From Tsukamurella paurometabola (GTDB lineage: Bacteria; Actinomycetota; Actinomycetes; Mycobacteriales; Mycobacteriaceae), in the NCBI RefSeq assembly GCF_900631615.1, contig NZ_LR131273.1, forward strand, positions 3,380,850 through 3,444,849: a stretch of 64,000 nt of DNA, given 5' to 3'. The notes beneath the pieces were generated by a model. The model did not search any database and was not told where the DNA came from. It saw only the letters and a list, made by a program, of their open reading frames with translations. Positions 29,179 through 38,364 of the stretch are shown in pieces. Numbering within the stretch: position 1 is the stretch's first letter; every line of letters begins with the position of its first letter. Made by a program: the position numbers and the translations under genes.

Positions 29179-30666
29179 CTACGTGATCGTGCCGCCGCGC
29201 CCGTGCAGGATCGTCATCAGCTGCGTCAGCTGACCCTCCTGCGCCGCGGTGCGCGCGAAGCTCGTCAGGTTGAGCAGCGGGTTGAACCGCTTGCGGGCGA
29301 TGCCCTTGGCATAGGTGAACTCGCGCAGTCCGTCGGGGCCGTGGATGCGGCCGAAGCCCGACTCGCCGACGCCGCCGAAGGGCAGGTTCGGCACCCCCGC
29401 GAAGGTGATGATGCCGTTCACCGCGGCCATGCCGGAGCGGATCCGATCCGCCAGCTCCATGCCCCGTGCCTTCGAGAACACCGTCGCCGCGAGCCCGTAC
29501 CTCGTGGCGTTCGCGAGCTCGACCGCCTCGTCCATCGTGTCGACCTTGGCGACCGTCACCGTCGGCCCGAACGTCTCCTGCGTGACCGCGATCGAATCCT
29601 CCGGCACGTCGACGAGCACCGTCGGCTGGACGAACCGTTCGCCGACCGCGTCGATGCCGCCGACGAGGGCGCGGCCGCCGCGCGCGAGCGCGTCCTCGAT
29701 GTGCGACTTGATGATCGCCAGTTGGCTCGGCATCGTGATCGGGCCGATCTTGGACTCGTCCGAATCGTTCGCCGTGACCTCGCGCGCCTTCGCGACGAGC
29801 TTCTCCAGGAACGGGTCGTAGACGTCCTTGTGCACGTAGACGCGCTCGACGCCGACGCAGGTCTGGCCCGCGTTCGCGAACGCGCCCCAGGCCGCCGCGT
29901 CGGCGGCCGCGTCGAGGTCGGCGTCGCGGTCCACGAGGAAGGCGTCCTTGCCGCCGGCCTCGATGACCACCGGGGTGAGCGTCTCGGCGCACGCGGCCAT
30001 GACCTTCTTGCCGGTGTTGGTGGAGCCGGTGAAGGCCACCTTGTTCACGCCCGACGTGCACAGCGCGTGGCCGGTCTCGCCGAGGCCCGTGACGGCCTGC
30101 AGCACGGGGCGCCCCACGGCCTCCTCGAAGGTTCGGGCCAACCACACGCCGACGCCCGGCGTGTACTCGGACGGCTTGAAGACGACGGCGTTGCCGGCCG
30201 CGAGGGCGTAGGCGATCGACCCCATCGGCGTGAAGACGGGGTAGTTCCACGGCCCGATCACGCCGACCACGCCCAGCGGGTGGTACCGCACCGTCGCCGA
30301 CTGGTTCGCCATGACCAGTCCCGAACCGACGCGGCGCGGCCCGAGGACCTTCTTCGCATGATTGGCCGCGTACGCCAGATGGTCGATGCCGAGGGCGGCC
30401 TCGAGCAGGGCGTCGCCGTGCGGCTTACCCGTCTCGTCGTGCACGATCTGCGCCAGCTGATTGATCCGCCGGGTGATCACGCCCTTCCAGGTGTTGAGGG
30501 CCTGCTTGCGGCCGTCGAAGCCGATCTCCTGCCACCAATCGGCCTGTTCGCGGGCCCGCGCGACGACCGCATGGACGTGGTCGGCGGAGTGGATCGGATA
30601 GGTCTCGACCACGTCGCCCGTGCGGGGGTTGAGGGAGTCGAAGGTCTGCGTGTTCGCTGCGGTCAT
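29179..30666 (-). CDS. NAD(P)-dependent aldehyde dehydrogenase
   Basis: 495 residues. GPWNYPVF substrate tunnel (about 150), Rossmann FTGSTNTGKKV (about 220), general-base glutamate in IEAGGKDAF (about 245) and catalytic cysteine in NAGQTCVGVERV (about 280). Note EAGGKDA where most family members have ELGGK. Its start overlaps the stop of the GMC oxidoreductase (ATGA). The pair resembles BetA/BetB-type choline to glycine betaine oxidation, but the ALDH class is broad, so substrate is inferred. Confidence 0.85.
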   Translation of the reverse strand: MTAANTQTFDSLNPRTGDVVETYPIHSADHVHAVVARAREQADWWQEIGFDGRKQALNTWKGVITRRINQLAQIVHDETGKPHGDALLEAALGIDHLAYAANHAKKVLGPRRVGSGLVMANQSATVRYHPLGVVGVIGPWNYPVFTPMGSIAYALAAGNAVVFKPSEYTPGVGVWLARTFEEAVGRPVLQAVTGLGETGHALCTSGVNKVAFTGSTNTGKKVMAACAETLTPVVIEAGGKDAFLVDRDADLDAAADAAAWGAFANAGQTCVGVERVYVHKDVYDPFLEKLVAKAREVTANDSDESKIGPITMPSQLAIIKSHIEDALARGGRALVGGIDAVGERFVQPTVLVDVPEDSIAVTQETFGPTVTVAKVDTMDEAVELANATRYGLAATVFSKARGMELADRIRSGMAAVNGIITFAGVPNLPFGGVGESGFGRIHGPDGLREFTYAKGIARKRFNPLLNLTSFARTAAQEGQLTQLMTILHGRGGTIT

Positions 30667-32243
30667 GCTGACTTCCTGATCTCGTCGGCCGCCTTCTCGG
30701 CGATCATGATGGTGGGTGCGTTCGTGTTGCCGCGGGTGATCATCGGCATCACCGATGCGTCGACCACGCGGAGCCCCTCGGTGCCGCGGACCCGTAGCTG
30801 CGCGTCGACCACGGCGTTCTCGCCCGTGCCCATCGCGCACGTGCCCACGGGGTGGAACAGCGTCTGCGCGTAGGCCCGGATGTGGGCGAGGTAGTCGTCG
30901 TCCGACGGCGTCTCCGGCAGGTGCCAGGGCTTCCCGAGGTACCGGGCGAGGGGGCCCTGGCGGCACAGCTCGAAGGCGGCGCGGGTACCGGCGAGCATCG
31001 CGTCCAGGTCCTCGGGCGCTTCGAAGTAGTTCGGCTCGATCGACGGGTGCCAGTCGGGGTTCGCCGACCGCAGGCGCAGGCGGCCGCGGCTGGCGACGTT
31101 CACCAGGGTCGGGCCGCACACGAAGCCGCGCTTGGTGGGCTCGTGCAGCATGTTGTCGTAGAAGCCCGACGCCATGACGTGGTACTGCAGGTCGGGCAGG
31201 TCGAGGTCGTCGCGCGAGCGGAAGAAGCCGCCGGCCTCACCCGCGTTGGAGGCGAGCGGGCCGGTGCCGAGGAGCTTCCAGCGCAGCAGGTTCGGCAGGT
31301 TCTGCGCTTCCATCAGGTCCGTGGCGCCGTGCGTCTCGAAGATCACGGGGACGATCGGGTGGTCGTGCAGGTTCTCGCCGACGCCGGGCAGCGCGACGCG
31401 GACGTCGATCCCGTGCTCCGCGAGGTGCTCGGCCGGACCGATCCCGGAGAGCATGAGCAGCTGCGGCGAGTTCACGGCACCGCCGCACACGATCACCTCG
31501 CGGCGGGCTTTCGCGGTGTGCTCCGCCGCCTGCTGTGCGAAGACCACGCCGGAGGCGCGGTCACCGTCGAACTCGATGCGCCGGGCCGTGGCGCCCAGCG
31601 CGACCGTGAGATTGGGCCGCGACCGGGCGGGCTCGATGTAGGCCTTGTCGGTCGACCAGCGCCGCCCGCCCCTGCACGTCACCTGGTAGCGCCCCGCGCC
31701 GTCCTGGGTGGCGCCGTTGAAGTCGTCGTTGCGGGCCATGCCGTAGCTCGCCGCGCTGTCCACCCACGCGTCGACCAGGGGGTGCGTGTACACCCGGTCT
31801 TCGACGGTGAGCGGGCCCGACGTCCCGTGGTATCGGTTCGTGATGCTCGTGTTGCCCTCGGCGCGGGTGAAGTACGGCAACACGTCGTCGTAGGACCAGC
31901 CCGTCGCGCCGTACTCGCGCTCCCAGGCGTCGAAATCCCCGTGATTGCCGCGGATGTAGATCATCGCGTTCATCGAGGAGCAGCCACCGAGCGCCTTCAT
32001 CCGCGGCCAGTAGGCGCCGCGGTCGTCGAGGTGCTTCTGCGGGACCGTGGTGTAGTTCCAGTCCCACTTGGTCTTGAACAGCGAGGCGAAGGCCAGCGGG
32101 ATGTGGATCTCGTCCGCATCGGCCTCGCCGCCCGCCTCGAGGAGCAGGACGGAGACGCCCGGATCCTCCGACAGTCGCGCCGCCATGACGGCGCCGGCAC
32201 TGCCGGCGCCCACCACGATGTAGTCGTACTCGTCCGCCGGCAA
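30663..32243 (-). CDS. GMC-family FAD oxidoreductase (choline dehydrogenase-like)
   Basis: 526 residues. FAD dinucleotide fold at the N-terminus (DYIVVGAGSAGAVMAARLSE), GMC signatures GGCSSMNAMIYIRGN (about 82-96) and CGGAVNSPQLLMLSGIGP (about 250-267), and the active-site histidine near the C-terminus (LFHPVGTCAMG). I choose the TTG at 32243 because GAGGAG lies 5 bases upstream; an earlier TTG at 32291 gives a 542-residue form. Oxidises an alcohol, possibly choline, to an aldehyde for the downstream ALDH. Confidence 0.85.
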   Translation of the reverse strand: MPADEYDYIVVGAGSAGAVMAARLSEDPGVSVLLLEAGGEADADEIHIPLAFASLFKTKWDWNYTTVPQKHLDDRGAYWPRMKALGGCSSMNAMIYIRGNHGDFDAWEREYGATGWSYDDVLPYFTRAEGNTSITNRYHGTSGPLTVEDRVYTHPLVDAWVDSAASYGMARNDDFNGATQDGAGRYQVTCRGGRRWSTDKAYIEPARSRPNLTVALGATARRIEFDGDRASGVVFAQQAAEHTAKARREVIVCGGAVNSPQLLMLSGIGPAEHLAEHGIDVRVALPGVGENLHDHPIVPVIFETHGATDLMEAQNLPNLLRWKLLGTGPLASNAGEAGGFFRSRDDLDLPDLQYHVMASGFYDNMLHEPTKRGFVCGPTLVNVASRGRLRLRSANPDWHPSIEPNYFEAPEDLDAMLAGTRAAFELCRQGPLARYLGKPWHLPETPSDDDYLAHIRAYAQTLFHPVGTCAMGTGENAVVDAQLRVRGTEGLRVVDASVMPMITRGNTNAPTIMIAEKAADEIRKSA

Positions 32244-32378
32244 ACCCGCTCCTCGCGTCGTTCCAGTGCTTGCCCCCGAAGTTACTCGCAAGTCTCGGGG
32301 GCGTGACGGGAATGAACAGGTTCGACGGCACCTTTCCGGCCGCGCCCGGCACGGGTCGCACGGTCGCGGCGCGGTGGG

Positions 32379-33833
32379 TCAGGCGACCGCGGGGGCGAGA
32401 CGCTTGATCATCGGGGTGAGCGCCACCACGATCAGGCCGATGCCGATGGCGGTGCCGCCCAGGACCAGGAAGTACGGCGCCTCGTCGGTCTGGTCGTAGA
32501 AGGTCGCGAGGCGACCCGCGAGGGCGGTGCCGAGGCTGATCGACAGGAAGTTGAGTGCCACCATCTGCGTGGCGAAGGCGCGCGGAGCGAGCTTGGTCGA
32601 GACGCTGAGGCCCACGGGGGAGATGCACAGCTCGGCCAGGGCGAAGATGAGCATGATCGCGAGCAGTCCGATCAGCGGCACGGTGTTCGCCCCCGGCGGC
32701 ATGAGGAGGAACGCGAGGAAGGCGACGCCGATACCCATCGTGCCGATGGCGAACTTGATCGGGGTGCTGGGCTGTCGGGGTCCGAGCTTGGTCCACAGCG
32801 CCGCGAAGACCGGCGCGAAGATCAGAATGTACACCGGGTCCACCGACTGGATCCACGAGGCGGGGAACTCCCAGCCGCCGAGACTGCGGTCGAGCCGCTC
32901 GTCCGCGTAGACCGCGACGAAGGTGAACATCTGCTGGAACAGGGCCCAGAACGCGACCTGCGACAGGAACAGCGGGATGAACGCCTTGACCCCGTTGCGC
33001 TCGGCACCGTCGACCCGGGTGCTGCGGAGCAGGAAGACGAAGTAGACCAGGGAGATCGCGGCCACCGTGATGATCACGGCGTCCACCAGGTTCTCCGCGG
33101 TGATGACACCGAACAGGATGAGCACGACGACCACCGCGATCGCGACCACGGCGCCCGCGGCGACCCGCTGGATGTCGGTGCGGGAGGCCGGGTTCGGCAC
33201 CTCCTGGCTGATCCGCGGCAGCATCTTGCGGGTCAGGCCGTACTGCAGCAGGCCGAGCGCCATGCCGACCGCGGCGAGGCCGAAGCCGAAGTGGAATCCG
33301 ACGGTGTCCTGGAGGTAGCCGGTGAGCAGTGGGCCGATGAAGGCGCCCAGGTTGACCCCCATGTAGAAAAGGGAGAAGCCCGCGTCACGGCGGGTGTCGC
33401 CGTCGGGATAGAGATCGCCGACCACCTTGGTGGCGTTGCCCTTCACGCCGCCCGAGCCCACGGCGACCAGCACCAGGCCGATCGCCACGCCGGCGGCCCC
33501 GGGAACGGCGGCCAGGGCGACGTGGCCCGCCATAACCAAGCAGGCGGAGTAGAAGAGGGTGCGCTCCGCGCCGAGGAGGCGGTCCGAGACCCAGGCACCG
33601 GCGATCGTCGAGAGGTAGACGAAACCGCCGTAGGCGCCGACGATCCCCAGCGACGTCGCTTTGTCGAAGCCGAGGCCGCCGTCGGCGGCGGAGTAGTAGA
33701 GGTAGTACGCCAGGATCGCCTGCATCCCGTAGAACGAGAAGCGTTCCCACATCTCCACGCCGAACAGGTTCACCAGCGGCCAGGGATGTCCGAAGAAGCG
33801 GGTGTCGGGTTTGTAACCGGGGGTGGTGGTCAT
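32379..33833 (-). CDS. Proton-coupled di/tripeptide transporter (POT/PTR2 family)
   Basis: 484 residues with about 14 hydrophobic segments, usual for bacterial POTs. Family markers: EMWERFSFYGMQAILAYYL (about 22-40, the ExxER-type proton site), GGVKGNATKVVGDLY (about 125-139) and FYMGVNLGAFIGPLLTGYL (about 152-170). Imports small peptides with H+. Stands alone between the GMC gene (135-base gap) and the next membrane protein. Confidence 0.92.
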   Translation of the reverse strand: MTTTPGYKPDTRFFGHPWPLVNLFGVEMWERFSFYGMQAILAYYLYYSAADGGLGFDKATSLGIVGAYGGFVYLSTIAGAWVSDRLLGAERTLFYSACLVMAGHVALAAVPGAAGVAIGLVLVAVGSGGVKGNATKVVGDLYPDGDTRRDAGFSLFYMGVNLGAFIGPLLTGYLQDTVGFHFGFGLAAVGMALGLLQYGLTRKMLPRISQEVPNPASRTDIQRVAAGAVVAIAVVVVLILFGVITAENLVDAVIITVAAISLVYFVFLLRSTRVDGAERNGVKAFIPLFLSQVAFWALFQQMFTFVAVYADERLDRSLGGWEFPASWIQSVDPVYILIFAPVFAALWTKLGPRQPSTPIKFAIGTMGIGVAFLAFLLMPPGANTVPLIGLLAIMLIFALAELCISPVGLSVSTKLAPRAFATQMVALNFLSISLGTALAGRLATFYDQTDEAPYFLVLGGTAIGIGLIVVALTPMIKRLAPAVA

Positions 33834-33873
33834 TCGTCGATGTAACCACGCTCCGGCCGCCCGGCGTGGCAGC

Positions 33874-34878
33874 TCAGCGCAGCAGGTTGGTGCGGGCGAC
33901 CTGCTCGCGGAGGAAGTGGAACTGCGCGTCGAGGCTGGCCTGGAGGTCGCGCAACTCGTCCGCGTGGTGCTGAAACCGCAGCGCGTCCGCCTCGTTGCCG
34001 ACGGCGTCGCGGTACAGCTGGTCGAGCAGCTCGCGATGGGCACCGCTGTTGGTGCGGTCGAGGATCTGCAGGTCGCCGAGGAGGCGTTCGACGGGGCGCA
34101 GTTCGCCGAGGTACTCGGCGAGGGCCGCAACATGGTCGCGGAGGGCGTCCTCGGCCAGGCGGGCGGCGTGAGTGAACTCGTCGATGTGCTGGGCCAGCGC
34201 CGGCGCGACCGGTGAGGCTCCCGACGGTCGCGGGGTATCGGTCCGCATGCGCCACACGCGGTAGGCCCGGTGGCTGATGTCCTGCAGCGTCGCATCCAGG
34301 TTGATCCGGACGCGGTGCTGATCCAGGAGCGGGTTGTTCCACGCGGGGGAGCGGCGGATCTCCTCGGTGAGCAGGACCGCGACGCCGAGCAGGCGCGTCT
34401 CGACGCGGGTCTGACCCGGTTCGGCGTCGGGGTTCCACGCCGGGGTGCGCTCGGCCCGGAACGGCCAGGGGTTCGCGGCAAGACGCGCTTGTTCGCGCTC
34501 AGCGGTCCGGCTCCGGTAGCGCATGAGCCGCCAGAAGTGGAACCCGGCGACTCCGACGGCCGCGAGCAGGAAGATCAGGATCGTGGGGACGCCCGATGTC
34601 GCGACCGCGCTGCTGATCACGAGCGCGCCGATCACGACGACGAAGGCAGCGCCCTTCCTGATTCGGGGCGGCTGCCCGTACTGCAGATGCGCCAGGTAGC
34701 CGGGGGTGTTGCTCGCGGTGAACCGTCGGTAGGCGTCGTCGACCGCCGTGGCGCGCAGGTTCTGCAGGAACTGCGCGGCGTCGCGCGCCGCCGCCTGCGC
34801 CTGCTCCCGGCCGACCGGGACCGCGTCCGCCGCCGTGCTCACGCGCTGGGCGATCTCCTGGGGCACCGTCTCCGCCAT
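33874..34878 (-). CDS. Conserved membrane protein of unknown function
   Basis: 334 residues. N-terminal helical region (1-75), two close transmembrane helices (about 76-115: FVVVIGALVISSAVATSG, TILIFLLAAVGVAGFHFW), then a long charged, helix-rich cytoplasmic part (120-334) with heptad-like leucines. No recognised enzymatic motif. GGAGGAGG upstream of the ATG at 34878. Could be a membrane-anchored scaffolding or regulatory protein; no function is assigned. Confidence 0.65.
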   Translation of the reverse strand: MAETVPQEIAQRVSTAADAVPVGREQAQAAARDAAQFLQNLRATAVDDAYRRFTASNTPGYLAHLQYGQPPRIRKGAAFVVVIGALVISSAVATSGVPTILIFLLAAVGVAGFHFWRLMRYRSRTAEREQARLAANPWPFRAERTPAWNPDAEPGQTRVETRLLGVAVLLTEEIRRSPAWNNPLLDQHRVRINLDATLQDISHRAYRVWRMRTDTPRPSGASPVAPALAQHIDEFTHAARLAEDALRDHVAALAEYLGELRPVERLLGDLQILDRTNSGAHRELLDQLYRDAVGNEADALRFQHHADELRDLQASLDAQFHFLREQVARTNLLR

Positions 34879-35134
34879 CTCGAACCTCCTCCAGAGCCCT
34901 ACCTCGAATGTACCGACGTTTCAGAACTCGGCGGGTGTGCGTCACGGCGGCGATCTCGGGAGCGGCTAGTGAGGCTCGTCGGCCAGCACTCGCTCAGTGC
35001 CCTCGCGGCCCACCCGCGCTCATTGATTGATCTGCGCGGCTGTCGACCTGCCTTCGCGGGCGGCTTCCATCCGGGCGTGCTGAACGACGTCGCCGGCGAT
35101 GCGATAGCACAATGCTAGGCGTACTGGGCGCCCT
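34879..35134. other. Intergenic region, no gene seen
   Basis: 256 bases upstream of the membrane protein and downstream of the DUF4352 gene. I found no coding frame with actinobacterial codon bias, tRNA or repeat. It must contain the promoter of the minus-strand membrane-protein gene. Confidence 0.4.
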
Positions 35135-35159
35135 GGACCACCGGCGAATCCGGTGGTCC
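35135..35159 (-). terminator. Terminator of the DUF4352 gene
   Basis: GGACCACCGG-CGAAT-CCGGTGGTCC: perfect 10-bp stem, 5-base loop, 14 bases past the minus-strand stop at 35174. No U-tract. Confidence 0.7.
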
Positions 35160-35173
35160 GGGGCACCGTCGGA

Positions 35174-35809
35174 CTACTTCAGCGTCACCTTCGCGCCGCC
35201 CGAGAACATCGAGTCGTGGAGCTCGATGGTGGCGGGCACGGCGTCCTTGGGCATGTCGAAGACGACCTTGACCTGGACGGTGTTGCCGGGGTTGATGTTG
35301 TCCCACACGGGCACATCGGAATCACCGAGCGCGATCTGTGCGGACGCATCCGACTCGAACGTGCGGCCCTGTGAGTCCTTGAGCTTCTGCGAGCTGGGGG
35401 AGAAGCCCTGCGGCTTGGTGCCGATGTTCTTCACCGTCATGGACACCACGACGAACTGGCCCTGGGCCTTCTGCGCCAGGTACGGGTTGTCGCCGATGTC
35501 CGTGAGGCCGGCCTGCACGCCGGTGACCACGAACTCGAACTTCCCGTCCCGGACCGGCGTGTTCAGGCCAGCCGCCTTCGGGTCGGCCTTCTGCGCGGTG
35601 GTGACGCCGCGAGAGGTGCCCGGGGCGGCGCTCGCGTCGTCCTTCTTCTCGCCGCCGCCGGTCGCGACGGTGACGACGATCAGGAACGCGATCACCCCGA
35701 GGACGATCCACGGCCACTTCCGCTTCTTCTTCGGCGGCTGGTACGGCGGCGGATTTCCCGGACCCACGTGGTACTGGCCGGGCTGCAGCGGGAAGGGCTG
35801 CTGAGACAT
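35174..35809 (-). CDS. Membrane-anchored DUF4352-type protein
   Basis: 211 residues. Cytoplasmic Pro-rich N-terminus (1-30, [12 protein letters not shown]), one transmembrane anchor (about 33-50), an Asp/Lys/Ala linker, then an extracytoplasmic immunoglobulin-like domain (about 85-211) with the DUF4352 pattern: [47 protein letters not shown]. Related domains occur in secreted or envelope proteins. Function unknown. Confidence 0.78.
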   Translation of the reverse strand: MSQQPFPLQPGQYHVGPGNPPPYQPPKKKRKWPWIVLGVIAFLIVVTVATGGGEKKDDASAAPGTSRGVTTAQKADPKAAGLNTPVRDGKFEFVVTGVQAGLTDIGDNPYLAQKAQGQFVVVSMTVKNIGTKPQGFSPSSQKLKDSQGRTFESDASAQIALGDSDVPVWDNINPGNTVQVKVVFDMPKDAVPATIELHDSMFSGGAKVTLK

Positions 35810-35944
35810 GACGAATCCTCATTTCGGAGATGGGGGAATCACCGATCGGCGGGAAGTGCCGATCGGCGTGGAACGGAGCCGTTGCCGGCTCGGGTGATCA
35901 GGTGATGACGGTGCGCGAACCGCGGCCGTCAGGATCGGTGACTG

Positions 35945-36280
35945 TTAGCGTCGATCGGAACATGTTGTGCGTGTGGTCAATTCATCCTCCCCAGGACCTG
36001 ATGGAGAGATCATCGCACCGGGGACTGACAAGTTTTCCGACCGCGATTCCGAGTGAGTCGAAAATGCCCTCAGGGTAGGTTCTTCTGCTGGCCAGCGGCC
36101 GGCGTGAGAGGCCGTTTCGGCGCCCGTCCGGATTCGTTCGATGCTGCGTTCGTCCGTGGTCTTCGCGGACATGAAAGCGTGATCGGCCGTGGGGAACTCG
36201 CGTCCCCGGAACAGGAGGCGCGCCGAATAGAAGTTCGAGAGGAGGAAGTGATCCCCGCGGAACGCGTCGATGATGCGCAT
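35945..36280 (-). pseudogene. Truncated NADAR-family gene
   Basis: The first ~60 codons encode the N-terminal half of a NADAR domain: FRGDHFLLSNFYSARLLFRG, EFPTADHAFMSAKT and ETASHAGR. NADAR proteins are N-glycosidase-like and include riboflavin-pathway hydrolases and ADP-ribose-removing antitoxins; they are normally 150-190 residues. Here homology stops at about residue 63 and the frame runs on through unrelated sequence to residue 111, crossing the 20-base repeat at 36015-36034. No other frame continues the domain. The ATG is 3 bases after the stop of the upstream small gene, so they formed an operon. Confidence 0.65.
36015..36034 (+). repeat. Left inverted-repeat copy near the NADAR remnant
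   Basis: GCACCGGGGACTGACAAGTT. It matches 16 of 20 positions of the reverse complement of 36793-36812 and shares GCACCG and ACTGACAAGTT with 36749-36769. Lies where NADAR homology is lost. Confidence 0.55.
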
Positions 36281-36283
36281 CGC

Positions 36284-36688
36284 TCAGCCCTCCCGTCCGC
36301 ACAGCTCTTCCGGACAACCGTGCCACGTGTTGGCCGCCTCCACGATCGCTCGCGCCGCGATCGGTCGGGGGTACGCCGCCGCGACGGTCGTGAACTTGCT
36401 GATCGATCGCTCGACGTGGTCATCGAAGAACCGGCACGTCGCGATCAGGTGGAGTTCCTCGGCGACGACGTCGAGCACGTCCTGGTGCGGAACGAAATCG
36501 CTCGAGAACCAGCTCTCCACATCCGAGACCATGAGCGCGCACCCGGGATCGCCGCACTCGCACGGGTACAGCGGGGGCGAGATCTCGACCTCGGTCGGGA
36601 TGGAGGTCGTGCCGGAGGTCGGAAGTGTGTTGCGGCTCTCGAATGCCTTTCGCTCGGTGAGCAGGTCCAGCGTGCTGTATTCGATCAT
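36284..36688 (-). CDS. Small protein with CxCx4C cluster, unknown function
   Basis: 134 residues. ATG 36688 is chosen because GAGGAGAG stands just upstream. Contains YPCECGDPGC (C43, C45, C50), reminiscent of short metal-binding clusters in actinobacterial hypothetical proteins, followed by an amphipathic helical region (about 60-125). It is translationally coupled to the truncated NADAR gene. No family is recognised with confidence. Its position upstream of a NADAR gene would fit a toxin-antitoxin or defence accessory pair, but nothing in the sequence proves it. Confidence 0.5.
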   Translation of the reverse strand: MIEYSTLDLLTERKAFESRNTLPTSGTTSIPTEVEISPPLYPCECGDPGCALMVSDVESWFSSDFVPHQDVLDVVAEELHLIATCRFFDDHVERSISKFTTVAAAYPRPIAARAIVEAANTWHGCPEELCGREG

Positions 36689-36748
36689 CGGTCTCTCCTC
36701 GGGTTGGTGATCGTGGCTGACCCCGTCGTGAGACCAGCCGATCAGAAT

Positions 36749-36769
36749 GCACCGAGCCACTGACAAGTT
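36749..36769 (+). repeat. Internal repeat copy upstream of the small gene
   Basis: GCACCGAGCC followed by ACTGACAAGTT (36759-36769). A direct-orientation near copy of 36015-36034 with one extra base in the spacer. It sits in the promoter region of the minus-strand small gene. Confidence 0.55.
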
Positions 36770-36792
36770 CGGGTGAGCCGCCGTGGAGCTGA

Positions 36793-36812
36793 AAGTTGTC
36801 AGTCGTCTGTGC
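36793..36812 (-). repeat. Right inverted-repeat copy upstream of hsdM
   Basis: AAGTTGTCAGTCGTCTGTGC; the reverse complement is GCACAGACGACTGACAACTT, 16/20 identical to 36015-36034. Its TTGTCA could also act as a -35 for hsdM, but no matching -10 is seen. Confidence 0.55.
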
Positions 36813-36861
36813 GAGCCTGTCGGGCTGCGCTGGAGGTACCGGCCCAGCGAAGGAGTAAGGG

Positions 36862-38364
36862 ATGTCTACGAACGACTACCGGCCCGCGGCTAAGGTGGGC
36901 CGCGTGATCACCGGTGAGCTGAAGAACAAGATCGACCGCGTCTGGGACGCCTTCTGGTCCGGAGGGATCAGCAATCCGCTCGAGGTCATCGAGCAGATCA
37001 CGTTCCTGCTGTTCATCCGCCGCCTGGACGAGCTCCAGGAGCAGAAGGAGCGGAAGGCGCAGATCCTGGGCGATGGGGTCACCGACCCGATTTTCATGCC
37101 CGACCAGGAGCAGCTGCGGTGGTCGCGGTTCAAGAACCTCGCGCCGTCGGAGATGTACGACGTCGTGAGCAAGGAGGTGTTCCCGTTCCTGCAGGGGATC
37201 GGGGGAGACGGGTCCACGTACTCCGAGCACATGAAGGACGCCCGCTTCACGATTCCGACGCCGGCGCTGCTGGCGAAGGTCGTGGACATGCTGGGCGACA
37301 TCCCGATGGAGAAGCGCGACACCAACGGCGACCTGTACGAGTACATGCTCTCGAAGCTGTCCACGTCGGGCACGAACGGCCAGTTCCGCACGCCACGGCA
37401 CATCATTCAATTGATGGTGGACCTGATGGCGCCGAAGCCCGGCGACGAGATCTGCGACCCCGCCTGTGGCACGGCCGGCTTCCTCGTGGCGGCCAGCGAG
37501 TACATCCGTGAGCAGCACCCGCAGGCAATGTCGAATACCGAGCAGCGCAATCACTTCCACCGCTCGATGTTCCACGGGTACGACTTCGACAGCACCATGC
37601 TCCGCATCGGCTCGATGAACATGCTGCTCCACGGCGTGGATCAGCCGGACATCCGCTACCGCGATTCCCTGTCCGAAAGCGTCAGCGGCGATGCGGAGAA
37701 GTACACCCTGATCCTCGCCAACCCTCCGTTCGCAGGGTCGCTCGACTACGAGTCGACGTCCAAGGACCTGCAGCGGATGGTCAAGACGAAGAAGACGGAA
37801 CTCCTGTTCCTCGCCCTCTTCCTCAAGCTGCTCAAGCCGGGTGGCCGGGCTGCAGTCATCGTGCCCGACGGTGTTCTCTTCGGCAGTACCAAGGCACATA
37901 AAGACCTGCGAAAGTCGCTTGTCGAGGACCAGAAGCTCGATGGTGTCGTCAAGCTCCCGTCCGGTGTCTTCAAGCCCTACGCGGGTGTGTCGACGGCGAT
38001 CCTGCTGTTCACCAAGACCGACTCCGGCGGCACTGATGACGTGTGGTTCTACGACGTCACCGCTGATGGGTTCTCCCTCGACGACAAGCGCAACCCCGTG
38101 GACACCAATGATCTTCCTGACGTTCGTGACCGCTGGGCGGAGCGCGACGGTGCCGAGCGTGACCGGGCTCGCACGGACAAGTCCTTCACCGTTCCTAAGG
38201 GCGAGATTGTGGCGCAGGGATACGACCTCTCGATCAACCGCTACAAGGAGATCGAGTACGAGGAGATCGAGCACCGCCCACCTCTAGAGATCATCGCCGA
38301 GATTGAGAGGCTCGAATCCGAAATTGCAACCGGAACTGCAGCTCTGAAAGCGATGTTGTCATGA
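36862..38364 (+). CDS. hsdM: Type I restriction-modification methyltransferase subunit
   Basis: 500 residues. N-terminal HsdM_N helical domain (1-150), then the N6-adenine methylase: SAM-binding DPACGTAGF (199-207) and catalytic NPPF (287-290). A C-terminal helix (about 465-500) probably contacts HsdS. Methylates adenines in the bipartite target and is needed for both modification and cleavage. AGGAG 6 bases before the ATG. First gene of a five-gene overlapping operon. Confidence 0.95.
   Translation: MSTNDYRPAAKVGRVITGELKNKIDRVWDAFWSGGISNPLEVIEQITFLLFIRRLDELQEQKERKAQILGDGVTDPIFMPDQEQLRWSRFKNLAPSEMYDVVSKEVFPFLQGIGGDGSTYSEHMKDARFTIPTPALLAKVVDMLGDIPMEKRDTNGDLYEYMLSKLSTSGTNGQFRTPRHIIQLMVDLMAPKPGDEICDPACGTAGFLVAASEYIREQHPQAMSNTEQRNHFHRSMFHGYDFDSTMLRIGSMNMLLHGVDQPDIRYRDSLSESVSGDAEKYTLILANPPFAGSLDYESTSKDLQRMVKTKKTELLFLALFLKLLKPGGRAAVIVPDGVLFGSTKAHKDLRKSLVEDQKLDGVVKLPSGVFKPYAGVSTAILLFTKTDSGGTDDVWFYDVTADGFSLDDKRNPVDTNDLPDVRDRWAERDGAERDRARTDKSFTVPKGEIVAQGYDLSINRYKEIEYEEIEHRPPLEIIAEIERLESEIATGTAALKAMLS

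Noticed and set aside
34879-35134. Possible tRNA or attachment site in the gap before the restriction island
   Set aside because: No cloverleaf or T-loop motif could be built, and no repeated att core was found.
36796-36801. TTGTCA as the hsdM -35
   Set aside because: No TANNNT hexamer at 16-18 bases downstream.
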